Positions 1-12,780 are shown, counted from the first letter of the stretch. The stretch: DNA of 64,000 bases from Molossus alvarezi (GCA_037176705.1 CM073893.1:18600074-18664073); one strand, 5' to 3'. Notes: generated from the letters alone by a model not told the origin. Program-made: numbers and translations.

Positions 1-114
1 CAACCCCAACCAAGGCAGGGACAAACTGCAATGGAGGTATGTGCCTTAGTGGGAACCCTGGACTCTCTGGTCGACAGGCCAATGCTCTAACCACTGCACC
101 AAACTGGCCAGGGC
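1..114 (-). mobile_element. VES SINE (left end outside window)
   Basis: Antisense VES head ('ctaaccactgcaccaaactg', 'gccagggc') inside L1 sequence. Confidence 0.85.
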
Positions 115-270
115 TCTGCCCATTTTTTAATTGGGTTCTTTGTCTTCCTTTTGTTGAGTTGTATGACTACTCTATATATTTTGGAAATTAACCCCTTATA
201 TGATGTATCATTGGCAAATATGTTCTCCCATATAGTGGGTTTCCTTTCCATTTTGATGGTTGTTTCTTTT
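115..270 (-). mobile_element. L1 antisense, left fragment of the copy continuing at 2703
   Basis: Antisense L1 ORF2 sequence homologous to 1108-1290. It resumes at 2703 after the nested L1, with the break marked by the 14-bp duplication. On the left it is cut by an antisense VES at 1-114. Confidence 0.8.
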
Positions 271-2688
271 TTTAAAAATTTATTATTTATTAATTTGTTT
301 TTGTTACAGATGTTTCTCATTTTTCCCCCATTGACACCCTCCTCCCCTTCCCCCTGCTCCATCCCCAACTTTGTTGTCTATGTTCATTGGTCATGCATAC
401 ATGCATGTAAGTTCTGAGGTTTATCTCTTCCCGCACAAATGCTCTCTCCTCTGAGGCTTGTCAGCCTGTACCCCACCTCCATGTCTCTGGGTAAATTTTG
501 TTCAGCAGTTTGTTTAGTTCATTATATTCCACAAATAAATGAGATCATGTGATATTTGTTTTTCTCTGCTTGGCTTGTTTCTCTTAGTGTAATACTCTCC
601 AAGTCCTACCATGCAATCTCAAAGGATAAGACATCTTTCTTTCTTACAGCTGCATAGTACCACGGCTTTTTAATCCACTTATCTACTGATAGACATTTGG
701 GTTGTTTCCAGATCTTAGCTATTGTAAATTGTGCTGCTATGAACATAGGGGTACATATATTCTTTCTGATTGGTGTTTCAAGCTTCTTAGGGTATATTCC
801 TAGAAGTGGGATCACGGGATCAAATGGCAGTTCAATTTTTAATTTTTTGAGGTAACACCATAGTGTTTTCCATAGTGGCTGCACCAGTCTGCATTCCCAA
901 CAGCAGTATACTAGAGTCTCCTTTTCTCCACACCCTCGCCAACACTTGTTGTTTGATGATTTGTTGATGGCGGCCATTCTGACAGGTGTGAGGTAATACC
1001 TCATTGTTGTTTTAATTTGCATCTCTCTGATGATTAGTGATGCTGAGCATTTCTTCATATGTCTCTTGGCTATTTGTATGTCCTGTTTGAAGAGGTGTCT
1101 ATTTAGGTCCTTTGCCCATTTTTTTAATTGGTTGTTTTGGCATCCTTTTGTTGAGTTGTATGAGCACTCTATATATTTTGGAAATTAACCCCTTATCTGA
1201 TGCATCATTGGAGATTATGGTCTCCCATATAGTGGGATCTCTTTCCATTTTGATGGTTGTTTCTTTTGCTGTGCAGAAGCTTTTTAGTTTGATGTAGCAA
1301 GTTGGATCCAGCAATACATCAAAAAAATTATTCATCATGACCAAGTGGGTTTCATCCCAGGGATGCAAGGATGGTACAATATTCGCAAATCAATAAATGT
1401 GATACACTACAGAAACAAAAGGAAAGATAAAAACCATATGATCCTATCAATAGATACTGAAAAGGCATTCAACAAAATCCAGCACCCATTTCTGATAAAA
1501 ACGCTCAGCAATCTGGGAATAGAGGGATCATATCTCGACATAATAAAGGCCATATGTGAAAGACCTACAGCCAACATCATACTCAGTGGGCAAAAATTAA
1601 AAGCATTTCCCTTAAGAACGGGAACAAGACAGGGATGCCCACTTTCACCACTCTTATTTAACATAGTACTGGAAGTCTTAGCCACAGCAATTAGACACGA
1701 AGAAAAAAGTAAAGGGGATCAAAATTGGAAAGGAGGAAGTGAAACTGTCATTATTTGCAGATGGCATGATATTGTACATAGAAAACCCTAAAGACTACAT
1801 CAAAAATTTACTAGACTTGATAAATGAATTTGGCAAAGTAGCAGGATACAAAATTAACGTCAAGAAATCGACAGCATTCTTATACACGAATGATGAACTC
1901 ACAGAAAGAGAAACTAAAAAGACAATCCCATTTACCATACTAGCAAAAAAAAATTAAGATACCTAGGAATAAACATAACCTAAGAAGTAAAAGAAGACAT
2001 CTTCAAAGAAAACTACAGGTCATTGAAAACAGAAATAGAGGAAGATATAAAAAAGTGGAAGCACATACCATGTTCATGGATTGGAAGAATTAACATAATT
2101 AAAATGTCCATACTACCCAAAACAATCCAAAGATTCAATGCAATCCCCATCAAAATACCAACATACTTCACAGAACTAGAACAAACACTCCAAAAGTTTA
2201 TATAGAACCAAAGAAGACCCCAAATAGCCACAGCAATCTTGAAAAGGAAGGACAAAGTGGGAGGGATCACATTACCAGGTTTCAGGTTATACTACAAAGA
2301 TACTGTAATCAAACCAGCCTGGTAATGGCACAAGATCAGGCAGATAGATCAATGGAACAGAATAGAGAACCCAGAAATGGACCCAAGACAATATGCTCAA
2401 TTAATATTTGACAAAGGTGGCAAGAGCATACAGTGGAGTAAAGACAGCCTCTTTAATAAATGGTGTTTGGAAAATTGGACAGCTACCTGCAAAAAAATGA
2501 AGCTAGAACACCAACCTTCACAATACATGATAATAAACTCAAAATGGATAAAAGACATAAATGTAACTTGTGAATCCATGAAAATTTAAGAAGAAAATGT
2601 AGGCAACAAAATTTCAGACATCATACGCAGCAGAATTTTCAATGATACAACACCTAAGGCAACAGAAACAAAGGCAAAAATGAACAGT
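271..2688 (-). mobile_element. 5'-truncated L1 with twin-priming inversion, nested in another L1
   Basis: Positions 271-1297 read antisense from the 3' UTR through the ORF2 C-terminus (translation on the minus strand includes [11 protein letters not shown] and [12 protein letters not shown]). Positions 1298-2688 read sense through the ORF2 reverse transcriptase ([27 protein letters not shown]) and on to the point where the antisense part begins. The two halves abut in L1 coordinates with only a few bases lost. A perfect 14-bp duplication, tggttgtttctttt, flanks the insert at 257-270 and 2689-2702. ORF2 is broken by the inversion and by stops. The DD-containing RT motif is also degraded (frame change near 1735). 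Confidence 0.88.
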
Positions 2689-3290
2689 TGGTTGTTTCTT
2701 TTGCTCTGCAGAAGCTTTTGGTTTGATGTAGTCCCATGTATTACTTTTTTTCTTTTTCTCTTGCCTCAGGCATTGTATCAGTGCAATTTCTGCTGTGTGT
2801 GATGTCTGAAATTTTTTTGCCTACATTTTCTTTAGGATTTTTATGGATTCACAAGTCACATTTAAGTCTTTTATCTATTTTGAGTTTATTCTTGTGTATG
2901 GTGTCTAGTGGTCTAGTTTCATTTTTTTTTGCATGTAGCTGTCCCATTTTCCCAACACCATTTATTAAAGAGACTGTCTTTACTCCATTGTATGCTCTTG
3001 CCACGTTTGTCAAATATTAATTGAGCATGATGTCTTGGGTCAATTTCTGTTTTCTGTTCTGTTCCATTGATCTACATTCCTGTTCTTGTGCCAATACCTC
3101 GCTGTTTTGATTGTAATGGCTTTGTTGTATAACCTGATATTCGGTATTGTGATCCCTCCAACTTTGTTCTCCTTTTTCAAATGTGGCTATTAGAGGTCCT
3201 TTTTGGTTCCATATAAACTTTTGGTGTTTTTGTTCTACTTCTGTGAAATATGTCATTGGTATTTTAATGGGGATTGCATTGAATCTATAG

Positions 3291-3400
3291 ACTGCCAGGG
3301 ACAAACTGCAACCAAGGTACATGCCCTTAGCAGGAACCAAACCCGGGTCTCTCGGGACCACAGGCTGATGCTCTAACCGCTGAGCCAAACCAGCCAGGGC
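3291..3400 (-). mobile_element. VES SINE fragment at an L1 deletion
   Basis: Antisense VES head only (110 bp, ending ccagccagggc), lying between two non-adjacent parts of L1 ORF2. No tail or clear duplication. Confidence 0.8.
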
Positions 3401-5443
3401 GAGTGTTAGTTCTTTGAATGTTTTGTAAAATTCCTTGTGAAGCCGTCTGGGCCTGGGCTTTTGTTTGCTTGGAGTTTCTTGATTATATCTTCAATTTCCT
3501 TAGTTGTTATTGGTCTGTTCAAATTTTCTGTCTCTTCATGGTTTAATTTTGATAGACTGTGTGTTTCTAGAAATTTTTTTATTTTGCCTAGATTGTCCAA
3601 TTTTTGGCATATGATTGTTCAGAGCATTTGTTAATGATCCTTTGTATTTCTGTGGTGTCAGTTGTTATTTCTCCTCTTTCATTTCTGATTTTGTTTATTT
3701 GTTTTTTTTTCTCTTTGTTTCTTGGTGAGTCTAGCTAAGGGTCCATCAATCTTGTTTTTCTTTTCAAAGAACAAGTTCTTTGTTTCACTGATCTTTTGAA
3801 TTGTATTTTTAGTCTCTATGTGTTTTTTTCTGCTCTGACCTTTACTGTTTCTTTTCTTCTACTTGCTGTGGGTTTTCCTTTTTGTTTGCTTTCTAGTTCT
3901 TTAAGCTGTGAGGTTAGATAGTCAATTAGAAATTTTTCTTGTTTCTTGAAATAGGCCTGTAGTGCTATGAACCTCCCCCTCAGGACTGCTTTCACTGCGT
4001 CCCATAGATTTTATGTTGTTGTGTGTTCATTTTCATTGGTTTCCAGGCAGGTTTTAATTTCTTCCTTGATCTCCTTGGTAACCCATTCATTGTTTAATAA
4101 CATGCTATTTAGCCTCCCTATATTTAAATGTTTTTGCATGTTTTTATTATAATTGATTTCTAGTTTCAAGCCATTGTGATCTGAGAAGATGCTTGATATG
4201 ATTTCAGTCTTCTTGAACTTGTAGAGACTTAGTTTGTGTAGAACACGTGGTTTTTCTTTGAGAATGTCTCATTTGCACTTGAGAAGAATGTGAATTCTTC
4301 TGGTTTGGGGTGTAATTATTTGTATATATCTATTAAATCCATTTGATTTAGTGCATCATTTAGAGTCTTTGTATCCTTTTTATTTTTTTTGTTTAGAGGA
4401 TCTATCCAGTGATGTCAGCAGGGTGTTACAGTCCCCTGTTATGATTGTATTGCTGTCAATTTCTTTTTTGAAGTCCTTTTAAAATATATTTTGGTGCTCC
4501 TATATTGGATGCATATATGTTTACCAAGGTTATATCTTCCTGTTGGATAGATCTTTTAAATATTATGTAGTGGCCTTCTTTGTCTGTAGTTATGGCTTTC
4601 ATTTTTAGTCTATTTTATTGGATATGAGTATTGCTTCTCCAACTCCTTTTTCCTTTCTGTTTGCTTGAAATATTTTTTTTCTTCCAAGAGAATGAGAGTC
4701 TCTTGGAAACAACATATATATGAGTCATGCTTTCTTATCCAATCAGCTACTCTGACTTTTGTTTGGAGCATTTAATCCACTTACATTTAAGCTTACTATT
4801 GATATTTACTTACTTAGTGCCATTTTTTATCTTTGTGGTTATATTCTTTTTCCTATTTGTACTACTAATTATAGCAGTCCTTTTAACATTTCTTGCAGTG
4901 GTGGTTCGGTGCTTATATATTCCCTTAACCATTTTTTTTTTTTTTGTATGGGAAGCTCATTATTTCACCTTCTATTCTGAATGATAGCCTTGCTGGATAG
5001 AGTCGTCTTGGGCTTATTACCTTGATTACTTCATACCATTCCCTTCTGGCCTATAGTGTTTCTGTTGAGAAGTCAGGGGTTCCTTTGTAGGTAACCTGTT
5101 GCTTATCTCTTGCTGCCTTTAGGTTTCTCTCTTTGTCTTTAATTTTTGACATTTCAATTAGTTTGTGTCTGGGTGTGGACCTCTTTGTGTCTTTGTGTTC
5201 TTGGGGCTCTTTTTGCTTCTTGAACTTGAATGCCTTTTTCCTTTCCCAAGCTAGTGAAGTTTTCTGTCACTATTTCTTCAAATATGTTTTCTAACCTGTG
5301 CTCATTTTCTTCTTCTTCTGGAACACCTATGATACCGATGCTGTTGCATTTCATATTGTCCCACAGTTCTCTTAGGCTGTCTTCATGTTTTTTAATTGGT
5401 TTTTCTTTTTGATTGGACAGTTTTTTTTTCTACCTTGTTTTCT

Positions 5444-5695
5444 TTTTTTTTTTTTAAATCCTTACCTGAGGACATTTTTCCATTTTTTGTTCAGATAGAG
5501 CGGGAGGGAGAGAGACGAAGAGAGAGAGAGAGAAACATCGACGTGAAGGGACACATCGAGTGGCTGCCACCCGCACGACCAACCAGGGCCAGGGACAAAC
5601 TGCAACCGAGGTACGTGCCCTTAGCGGGAACCGAACCTGGGTCTCTCTGTACCGCAGGCCGACGCTCCAACCTCTGAGCCAAACCGGCCAGGGCT
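5444..5695 (-). mobile_element. VES SINE in L1 ORF1
   Basis: Full antisense VES. Flanks ctac(c/t)ttgttttct at 5430-5443 and 5696-5709 form a 14-bp duplication with one mismatch. Confidence 0.95.
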
Positions 5696-7054
5696 CTACT
5701 TTGTTTTCTAATTCACTGTTCCAATCCTCAGTCTCCTCTACTCTGGTGGTTATTCCTTCCAATGTGTTTATTTCTGCTATATCATAGTTGATTTCCAATT
5801 GGTTTTCTATGCTTGTATATCTTTACTCATGCTGTTGAACTTCCTCATGATTATTACTCTGAACTCTCCTTCTGATATCTTGCTCAATTCCCTTTCATTT
5901 ATTTCATCTCCTGTCAAATTATCTTGTTCTTTCAATGGGATTTGTTTCTTTGTTACACCATTTGGCTGTCTCAGTGGGTTTTGGAGCCTGCCAAATTTTC
6001 CCTGTGGGTGTTGGTGTTCCACTTGTTGTGGCTCCCTCTACTGGGTTTGGATGATTGTGGGAGGACCCATGTTAAACACCCCTGTCAAGTCTTACTTTCC
6101 TGGGTGGATTTGCAAGCCCAAGAAAGGTTCAGTTATCCTCTAGCTTTTTGCCTGGAGGCTATTAGTCTCAGTTACTTGATGAGCTTTGGTTGTAGCCCTC
6201 AGCTGAATGAAAAAAATCCCTCAGGTGTTCAGGGTAAGAGGATTTCAGAGTAGGGGCAGATGATTGTTGGCTGTTAATGAGCCTCAATTTGCATTTTTCT
6301 TGCCTGGCTGGGTGGTGTTAAATTCCTGAGTGAGGGGCTGTTGCTTCTTTTTGGGGCTTTGGGGCTCTTTCAGTAAGATGGCTACCATCCTGTGAAGAAG
6401 TGATTCAGCACAAAACTCCCAGTGCCCTCAAAATCCTGAGTCTCTCCACACAGTTCCAGTTCAGTCTTCCCTCCCTCTGCCAGATCTTAAGTGAGTGGCT
6501 GTAGCTAATTTAGTGTTCTGTCCTGGCCCTATGCTCTGTGGAGCTGCCTTGGGATTTTAATTCCAGGGAGCTGCTCACAGCTAAAACAGTTGCTGTCCAT
6601 AGGTTCCCAGCCTGCCCTCTCACGCCTCTGCAGTTCCTACTAGGCTCAATTTTGTGTCCATTTTCTGCCCCTGGTTATATGGGTCCTCTCCAGATGCTTT
6701 TCTGTTGGTTTTCCCTAATGATTCATCTTTATTTTAGTTGTAATTCCAGTTTGGTCCTGGGAGATGGTCTGTGTAGCTTCCATTCACTCTGCCGCCATTT
6801 TGGAATCCAGTCTTATATATTTATCTTAAATTGAGTCATCTTGCTAAACTTTCTTATTAATTCTAATACTATTTATTTTTAGTTTCTTTTGTTTTCTAGA
6901 TTGAAACTATATCTACAATAAAAGCATTTTTTTTCACATCTATTCATTATCAAACCTCTCATATCATTTTATTGTCTTACTGCACTCTAGGATCACCAGG
7001 AAATTTTGAATAGAAGTAATGGTGTCAGGCATCCTTTCTTGTTCCTGATTTAAA

Positions 7055-7307
7055 CTTTTTTTTTGTTAATCCTCACCTAAGGATATTTTTCTATTGATTT
7101 TTAGATAGAGTGGAAAGGAGGGAGAGGGAGAGAGAGCCAGAAAGCGAGAGAGAAACGTTGATGTGAGAGAAATACATTGATTGGTTGCCTCCCGTACAAC
7201 CCCAACCAGTACCAGGAACCTGCAACCCAGACACATGTCCTTAAGTGGGGATCAAACCCGAGACCCTATTGTTCTGCAGGCCAATGCTTTAGGCAAACCG
7301 GCCAGGG
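7055..7307 (-). mobile_element. VES SINE in old L1
   Basis: Antisense VES. Duplication cttgtt(c/t)ctgattt at 7038-7051 and 7308-7321. Confidence 0.93.
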
Positions 7308-7423
7308 CTTGTTTCTGATTTTAAAGGAAATGATTTTAATGTTAAGGTATGATTTTTGTTGTAGATTATTGATAACTTTCTTTATCAAATTATGCAAATT
7401 TCTATCTATTTTTTTTAATCTAT

Positions 7424-7665
7424 CCTGAGCCAGTTTTGCTCAGTGGTTAGAGCATTCGCCCGTAGTCCTGAGAGATCCAGGTTCGGTTCCTGCTAAGGGC
7501 ATGTACCTCGATTGCAGTTTTTTCCCAGCTCCAGATGGGGTTGTGTGGGTGGCTGCCAGTCATTGTGTCTCTGTCATATCGATGTTTCTCTCTCTCACTC
7601 ACTCTATCTGAAGAGGAATACAAAAATGTCCTCAGGTGAGAATGAAAAATAAATAAATAAGTAAA
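7424..7665 (+). mobile_element. VES SINE in old L1
   Basis: Sense VES from 'cctgagccagttttgctcag' through a tail with aaataaat repeats. Confidence 0.9.
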
Positions 7666-8349
7666 AGCCAGATGTTGAACTTCATTAACTGCTCATGCTA
7701 GCTGCCTTTTGTCAGTTTAATAAAGGTCCTTTCTCTACCGGCTTGCTGAGAATTACCATACATGAATGTTGAGTTTTATGAAATGAATTCTCTGAATCTA
7801 TTACAATGATCCTATAGTTTTACTATCTTAATTAATGTGGTGAATTATACTAATATATTGCTTAATGTTACATCAGCTTGTGTTTCTTTGGTAGACCTAT
7901 CTTAGTCATTATGTGTTATTTTCCATTCATTGATGGATTAAATTTGATAACATTTTATTTAAGATTTTTGACTCTATGTTCATGAGTGAACTTAGTGTAT
8001 AATTTATCATGCTCTCTTTCTTTGGTTTTGATATCACTATTAGGCTACCCTCATAAACGAGTTAGGTAGTGTTTCCTATTTTTCTTTTCTTAGGAAAAAT
8101 TGTATAAGATTAGAATTGTTCCTTCAATGTTTACCAAAACTTTTTTGGAAAAGTCATCTGAGCCTGGTGCTTTCTAAAGTGGAAAAACACTTAACTACTA
8201 ATTCACTTCCTTTATTGGCTAAGAGACTACTCAGACTGTTTATTTCTTCTTGGTCAGTTTTCAATAAGTTATATATATTTTTTGAAATTTGTTCATTTTA
8301 TGTGTTTAAAATTAATTGGCATAAATGTGTTTAAAATGGTCTCTTGCTC

Positions 8350-9355
8350 TTTTAAGTTCAAAAACTTTCTCAACTCAAGAGTGATAAACAATTTTTAAAA
8401 ATGGACAAAAGACTTGAATAGTTACATCACGAAAGAAATATACAGATGACAACTGAGCATATGAAAAAGGTTCACCATCATTAGCCATTATGGAAATGCA
8501 AATTAAAACCATGATGAGAATGGTGAAAATAAAGTCCTGCCAGAACCAAATGCTGGCAAGGATGCAGAGCAGCTGGATCTCTCATCCACTGCCACTGTGA
8601 ATATAGTATGCTACAGCCACTCTGGAATACAGGTTGACAGTTTCTTATAAAATTAAGCATATGCTTATCATATCACCCAACAATCATATTTCTGGGTATT
8701 CATTTTAGAAGAATGAAAACTTATGTTCACACCAAACTCTGTGTATAAATGTTCATAGAAGTTTTATTTGTAATAATAAAAAAAAACTGGAAACAAGCCA
8801 AATAACTTTCAATGAGTGAATAGAAAACAAACTAGGGAATATATATGAAATGAAATACTACTTAGCAATAAAAAAGAAAGGAACTGCCCTGGCCAGGTGG
8901 CTTATTGTTCCATACACTAAAAGGTTGTGGGTTTGATTCCCAGTCAGGGCACATACTTGAGTTGTGGGTTTAATCCCTAGTCAGGGCACATATAGGAGGC
9001 AACCGGTTGATGTTTCTCTCTCACATGGATATATATCTCTCCCTTGCCCCCTTCCTCTCTCTCTGAAATCAATGTAAACATATCCTCCAGTGAGTAATAA
9101 AAAAAAAAAGGAAGGAACTTTTGAACTATTGATACATACATCAACTTGGATGAATGCCCAGGGCATTGTATTGAGCTGAAAAAGCCATTCTTAATGGGAT
9201 AGGCACTGTATGATTCTATTTATATACCATTATCAAAGTGAAAATATTCTAGTGATAGAGACTAGATCAGTGGTTGCCAAGTGCTTTGTTTGGGAGAAGG
9301 CTGTGACTATTAAAGTAACTCAAGGGAATATTTTTGTGTTGATAGTCATCATATA
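8350..9355 (+). mobile_element. Older L1 (L1M-like), ORF2 C-terminus and 3' UTR, sense
   Basis: Sense L1 sequence (for example 'tggaaatgcaaattaaaacc' near 8490) running through the ORF2 C-terminus into a diverged 3' UTR. A VES sits at 8886-9103 with an imperfect duplication of about 13 bp. Confidence 0.75.
8886..9103 (+). mobile_element. VES-type SINE (variant with duplicated mid-section)
   Basis: The head 'ccctggccaggtggctta' is followed by two tandem copies of the 'ttgtgggttt..t..tcagggcacata' module, unlike the other VES copies. Imperfect duplication aaag(a/g)aaggaact on both sides. Confidence 0.85.
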
Positions 9356-9399
9356 TATGCAGATGAAAACATTTCATGGAACTGAGACAGCATAGGAAC

Positions 9400-9945
9400 T
9401 TGGGCCCAGGAATGGTAAACTATGGGGTGGCCAGGAAGCCAAGTTAAGACCAGTTGGTCAGAAGGAACTTGGGATAAGCTGACCACAAAAATGTCACTAC
9501 ACTTCCACTCCCTACTCAAAAAATCAGAGAGAGCCGATTTATCCTTTTGGAACTGGCATGTGCACTTGATGAAGGTTTCACTGCTATGCAACTTTCCTGG
9601 GGTGGTGGTAATGAGCAGTATGCCGTCTTGCCCCAACAGCAGGCACGAACTTAGTTATTAGGCAACACAGCTTGAAAAGGAAGTCACCAATCTTAAAATG
9701 GAAAATTCCTCAAGCCTACTTAAAAAAAAAAATACCTTTTTACACAAGCCTGTTTTGTCCCCAACTTATAAAAGCAGCCAAGCAGAGGCAACCCCTGAGC
9801 CAGTTCAGAGGACCTGCTTTTTTCTGTGCTGCCTCTCTTGTACTCCAGTATAAGCTTAATAAAATCTATCTAGAAATTTCTCTGAGGTTTTCTCTCAATT
9901 TCTATCTTGGGGAACCCAAGAACCCAACTCCAATAACAAAACTAT
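9400..9945 (+). repeat. Probable solo LTR (class I-like)
   Basis: A TATA-like 'tataaaagcagcc' at about 9768-9780 precedes AATAAA at about 9857 and a GT-rich/pyrimidine stretch. The left end shares 'ggccaggaagccaag' with the LTR at 17855-18535. The edges are approximate and no family is assigned. Confidence 0.5.
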
Positions 9946-10739
9946 AGACCTAAAACCAAAAGTAGTGTATTAAAAGCTAGTGAAATCCAAATAAAGTCTA
10001 TACCCAAATTAATAGCATTGTACCAATGTCAATTTCCTGGTTTTTCCAAAGTACTATAATTGTGTAGATAGCATCATTGCAGAAATTCGGAGAAAAATAC
10101 ATAGAAGCATATTATTTTTTAAACATGTTTTGAGTCTTAAATTCTTTCAAAGTAAAAGATATAGATATCTATATACTACCTGAATCTTATATATGTGCAT
10201 GTGTGATTATATATATATATGTATATGTGTGTGTGTGTGTGTATAATCTTTAATCTCTAGAAGTAAGATCTACCTGTGGAATAACTATTATCTTTATTGC
10301 TCGCTTTGGGTTCTTGTTTCCATTCCATTTTCAGTTTTTAGTATTTCAGAATAGTGTAACTACTCAGACTGCTTTCCTTCTAGCTCAGCCATGTTTTAGC
10401 TAGCAATTTTAGGTGCTTTGTAGCAGAATTTTTTTGGGGGGGTATCTTATCCACAACATTTCTGGAAATAATAGTTCTGCTGCAAAAGGAATAAGAGAAC
10501 TAAAAATGATTATAAGAAAAAATGCTACATAAGTGCTAAGAAATAAATACGCTTAGTTTAACTGAGTACCACAATGTTCAGCTTATCAGTAAAATGGTTT
10601 TAAATTCAATAAATAATTATTTATTTAAAGTGGAAAGAGCAAGGGCTTCGAGGTCAGATAGACAAGCTATATTCATACTCTAACTGCATAAGCTATTTAC
10701 TAATTAACTATATGAATCAGATGAGATTGAGTTTGCTAT
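9946..10739. other. No gene seen; AT-rich with a (TA)/(TG) microsatellite
   Basis: AT-rich unique-looking sequence. A short tat/tgtg simple repeat lies at about 10207-10243. No open frame or repeat family was recognised. Confidence 0.6.
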
Positions 10740-11540
10740 GGGTAACAAACACCAAATCTCAGTGGCTTCCTTTTGGCTCACATTGCATACTGCAGCTCTG
10801 CTCCTGTAACCAAAAACGCAGGTTTGGCTGCCTGCCACAAGGGAAGCCAAATTTGTGAGACAGGTACTGGTGCAAAAGGGAAGCGGTTTTATCCAGGTGC
10901 CGTAATCTAAGAGAATGGTGGACTCTCCTCTCAAAGGCCATCTCCCCTTCCTGCTCAAGGCCATGGTACTTATAAGGATAAGAATAAGGTGGGGAGGGGG
11001 GCGCTTTTTTTCCCAATCCAATTATCTTGCGAGCTTTCCATGTGTTTAGACCCTTCCATTCATCTTTCTAGCTTTTGGTATGCTCTGTGTAAGAGCCTCC
11101 CCCTGTGCTATCTTGGGCAATGGGAGAGACTCCTCAGTTCTTCTTGCGTGTCTAGGGTAGTAGGAGGGCATGGCTGCAGGACTCACCATCAGGAAGCTTG
11201 GAGATACCACAGTCCTCAGCTCACCTCCCTACGTTGGACATGGTGCCCACATATCTGGGGGAGCCAGTTGGAGTCCATGGGGCAACCCTGGATCCTGGTG
11301 CACCTGCCCAGCCTGCCCCTCCAAAGTGGCCAGCCAGGCCCCCCCACCCCCCACTTTGACTGATGGCTGCCTGCACTCCTGTGGATTGTTTTAGGATTCA
11401 GGCTAAAGGAGTAGTCTCAGTGTGGATATTCTTTTCTTCTGGCAGAAGGAAAAGAGATGGCAGAACTGAGAGACGACTCTTGAGCAAGTCACACGGCAAG
11501 ACAGACATTAGTGAGGTGGGATGTATAATTATAACCCTGT
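10740..11540 (-). repeat. Probable LTR, antisense
   Basis: The minus strand contains 'ggataaaaccgcttccctt' followed by 'ttggcttcccttgtggcagg', an arrangement I associate with the R/U5 end of mammalian ERV LTRs. The short open frames here look incidental. The exact limits and family are uncertain. Confidence 0.4.
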
Positions 11541-11790
11541 TTCAGGGGCATGCTGGAAAGGCAGGTACAACAAATATTTCAACAATACTGCAGTGTTCAT
11601 AAATTAGCCTTACTAATCATGGATCCTTTGTCTGCTCCTTCATGCCTTGTCAGTACACAGAACTCCCATATTCCCATCTCCCAGAATCTGCAGTTTTCAA
11701 CCTTTTACCACATCTGTACCATCTCTTTTATTCTTCCCCTCTGTCTTATATTTGCACACCCTCTACCATTCATTTTCTCATTTGAGAGCA
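11541..11790. other. No gene seen
   Basis: Unassigned sequence between an LTR-like block and an L1 3' UTR. Nothing coding is supported. Confidence 0.5.
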
Positions 11791-12780
11791 AGTTACAAAC
11801 ACTGTACCCAATTCCTCCTAAAAACTTCAGTGTGCAATTCTCCAAAACAAGAACACTGTCTAACACATGCTAATTCAATCATCCAAAACAGGAAATCAAC
11901 ATTGATTGGATGTTACCATGCAGTTGACAAACCCCACTCAAATTTTGAAGTGGTTCAACATGTGTCATTTTCTTCTTTTTGAGCATTCCATCCAGAGTCA
12001 CTATGTTTTGCACCTTGTTAGTTTCCTCCTACCTGAAACATTTCCTCAGCCTTTCCCTTTGTTTCACAATATTAACGATTTTTTAAAGGGTACAGGCCTT
12101 CATGCTGTAAGATTTCTCTCAACCAGACTCAGGCCATCCATTCTTGGTGGGAATTCTACAGAAGCGATACTGCCCTCTTTCCCACACATACATCAGGAAG
12201 CAACTCAGTCTTAACACGTCCTACTACTGGCTACCACTGGTGATGCCTTGATCATCTGGCACATTAGTGCCTGTCAGGTTTCTATACCATGAAGTCATTA
12301 TTTTCCCTTTGTGAGGAGATACTCCCCAATCTATGCCAATACCCTATACTCATTAAACTTCCATGCACCAACTTCAGCATCTGTTGATAATTCCCATATG
12401 CATTAACCACCGCTGTAATGGTGACCAGTGTGATTTCTTATTTCTATTATTCCTTCTACCTCTAACAGTTGTCATTCTACTATAAGGAAGGAGATTTCCT
12501 TCTTCATTCATTCATTGAAAGCAGTATGGATTTGTGAATTCCCATTTTATTCAATGAGCTGTAATCTGTTATCATTTATTTTAATGCTCAAATTATCCCA
12601 TATTTAGCTGATGAAATCCCCTTCAAGTTACCTTCTTTATCCATTTGACATGCCCCTTAACTTATGATGCAACAAGTTGCTCCAGGCTCATCTTGTACAT
12701 TCACTGCCCCAGACCTGGAATCAACAATTTCCCCAAGGAGCCCTGGTTCCTCTTAATATTTAAAAACTAAGATCTAGACA
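11791..12780 (-). mobile_element. Old L1 3' UTR (L1M type), antisense
   Basis: The succession of motifs (about 11885 'ggaaatcaacattgattgg', 12275 'gcctgtcaggtttct', 12410 'gctgtaatggtgaccagtg', 12455 'attattccttctacctct', 12660 cluster) follows the familiar order of the ancient L1M 3' UTR in antisense. Divergence is high. Confidence 0.6.

Larger units (their letters stand above)
2703..6816 (-). mobile_element. L1 antisense with 5' UTR, ORF1 and internally deleted ORF2
   Basis: The minus strand runs from a 5' end like that of other L1s (ccaaaatggcggcag at about 6785-6815) through a 5' UTR, ORF1 (about 6022-5100, with IIGVPEEEENEHRLENIFEE near 5290-5350 and split by a VES at 5444-5695), the ORF2 endonuclease (about 5090-3600), the start of the RT domain ([10 protein letters not shown] near 3440-3470) and then, after a gap, the ORF2 C-terminal half (3290 to 2703). 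More than 1 kb of the ORF2 RT region is missing around 3291-3400, where a VES fragment now sits. The frames carry many stops. Confidence 0.85.
6817..8345 (-). mobile_element. Older L1 (L1M-like), ORF2 RT region, antisense; inverted 5' part
   Basis: Diverged antisense L1 ORF2 (for example 'gtcttactgcactctagg' near 6975 and 'gagcctggtgctttct' near 8160). It is interrupted by VES copies at 7055-7307 and 7424-7665. With the sense part at 8350-9355 it forms the inverted-then-direct order of a twin-primed L1. Confidence 0.72.
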
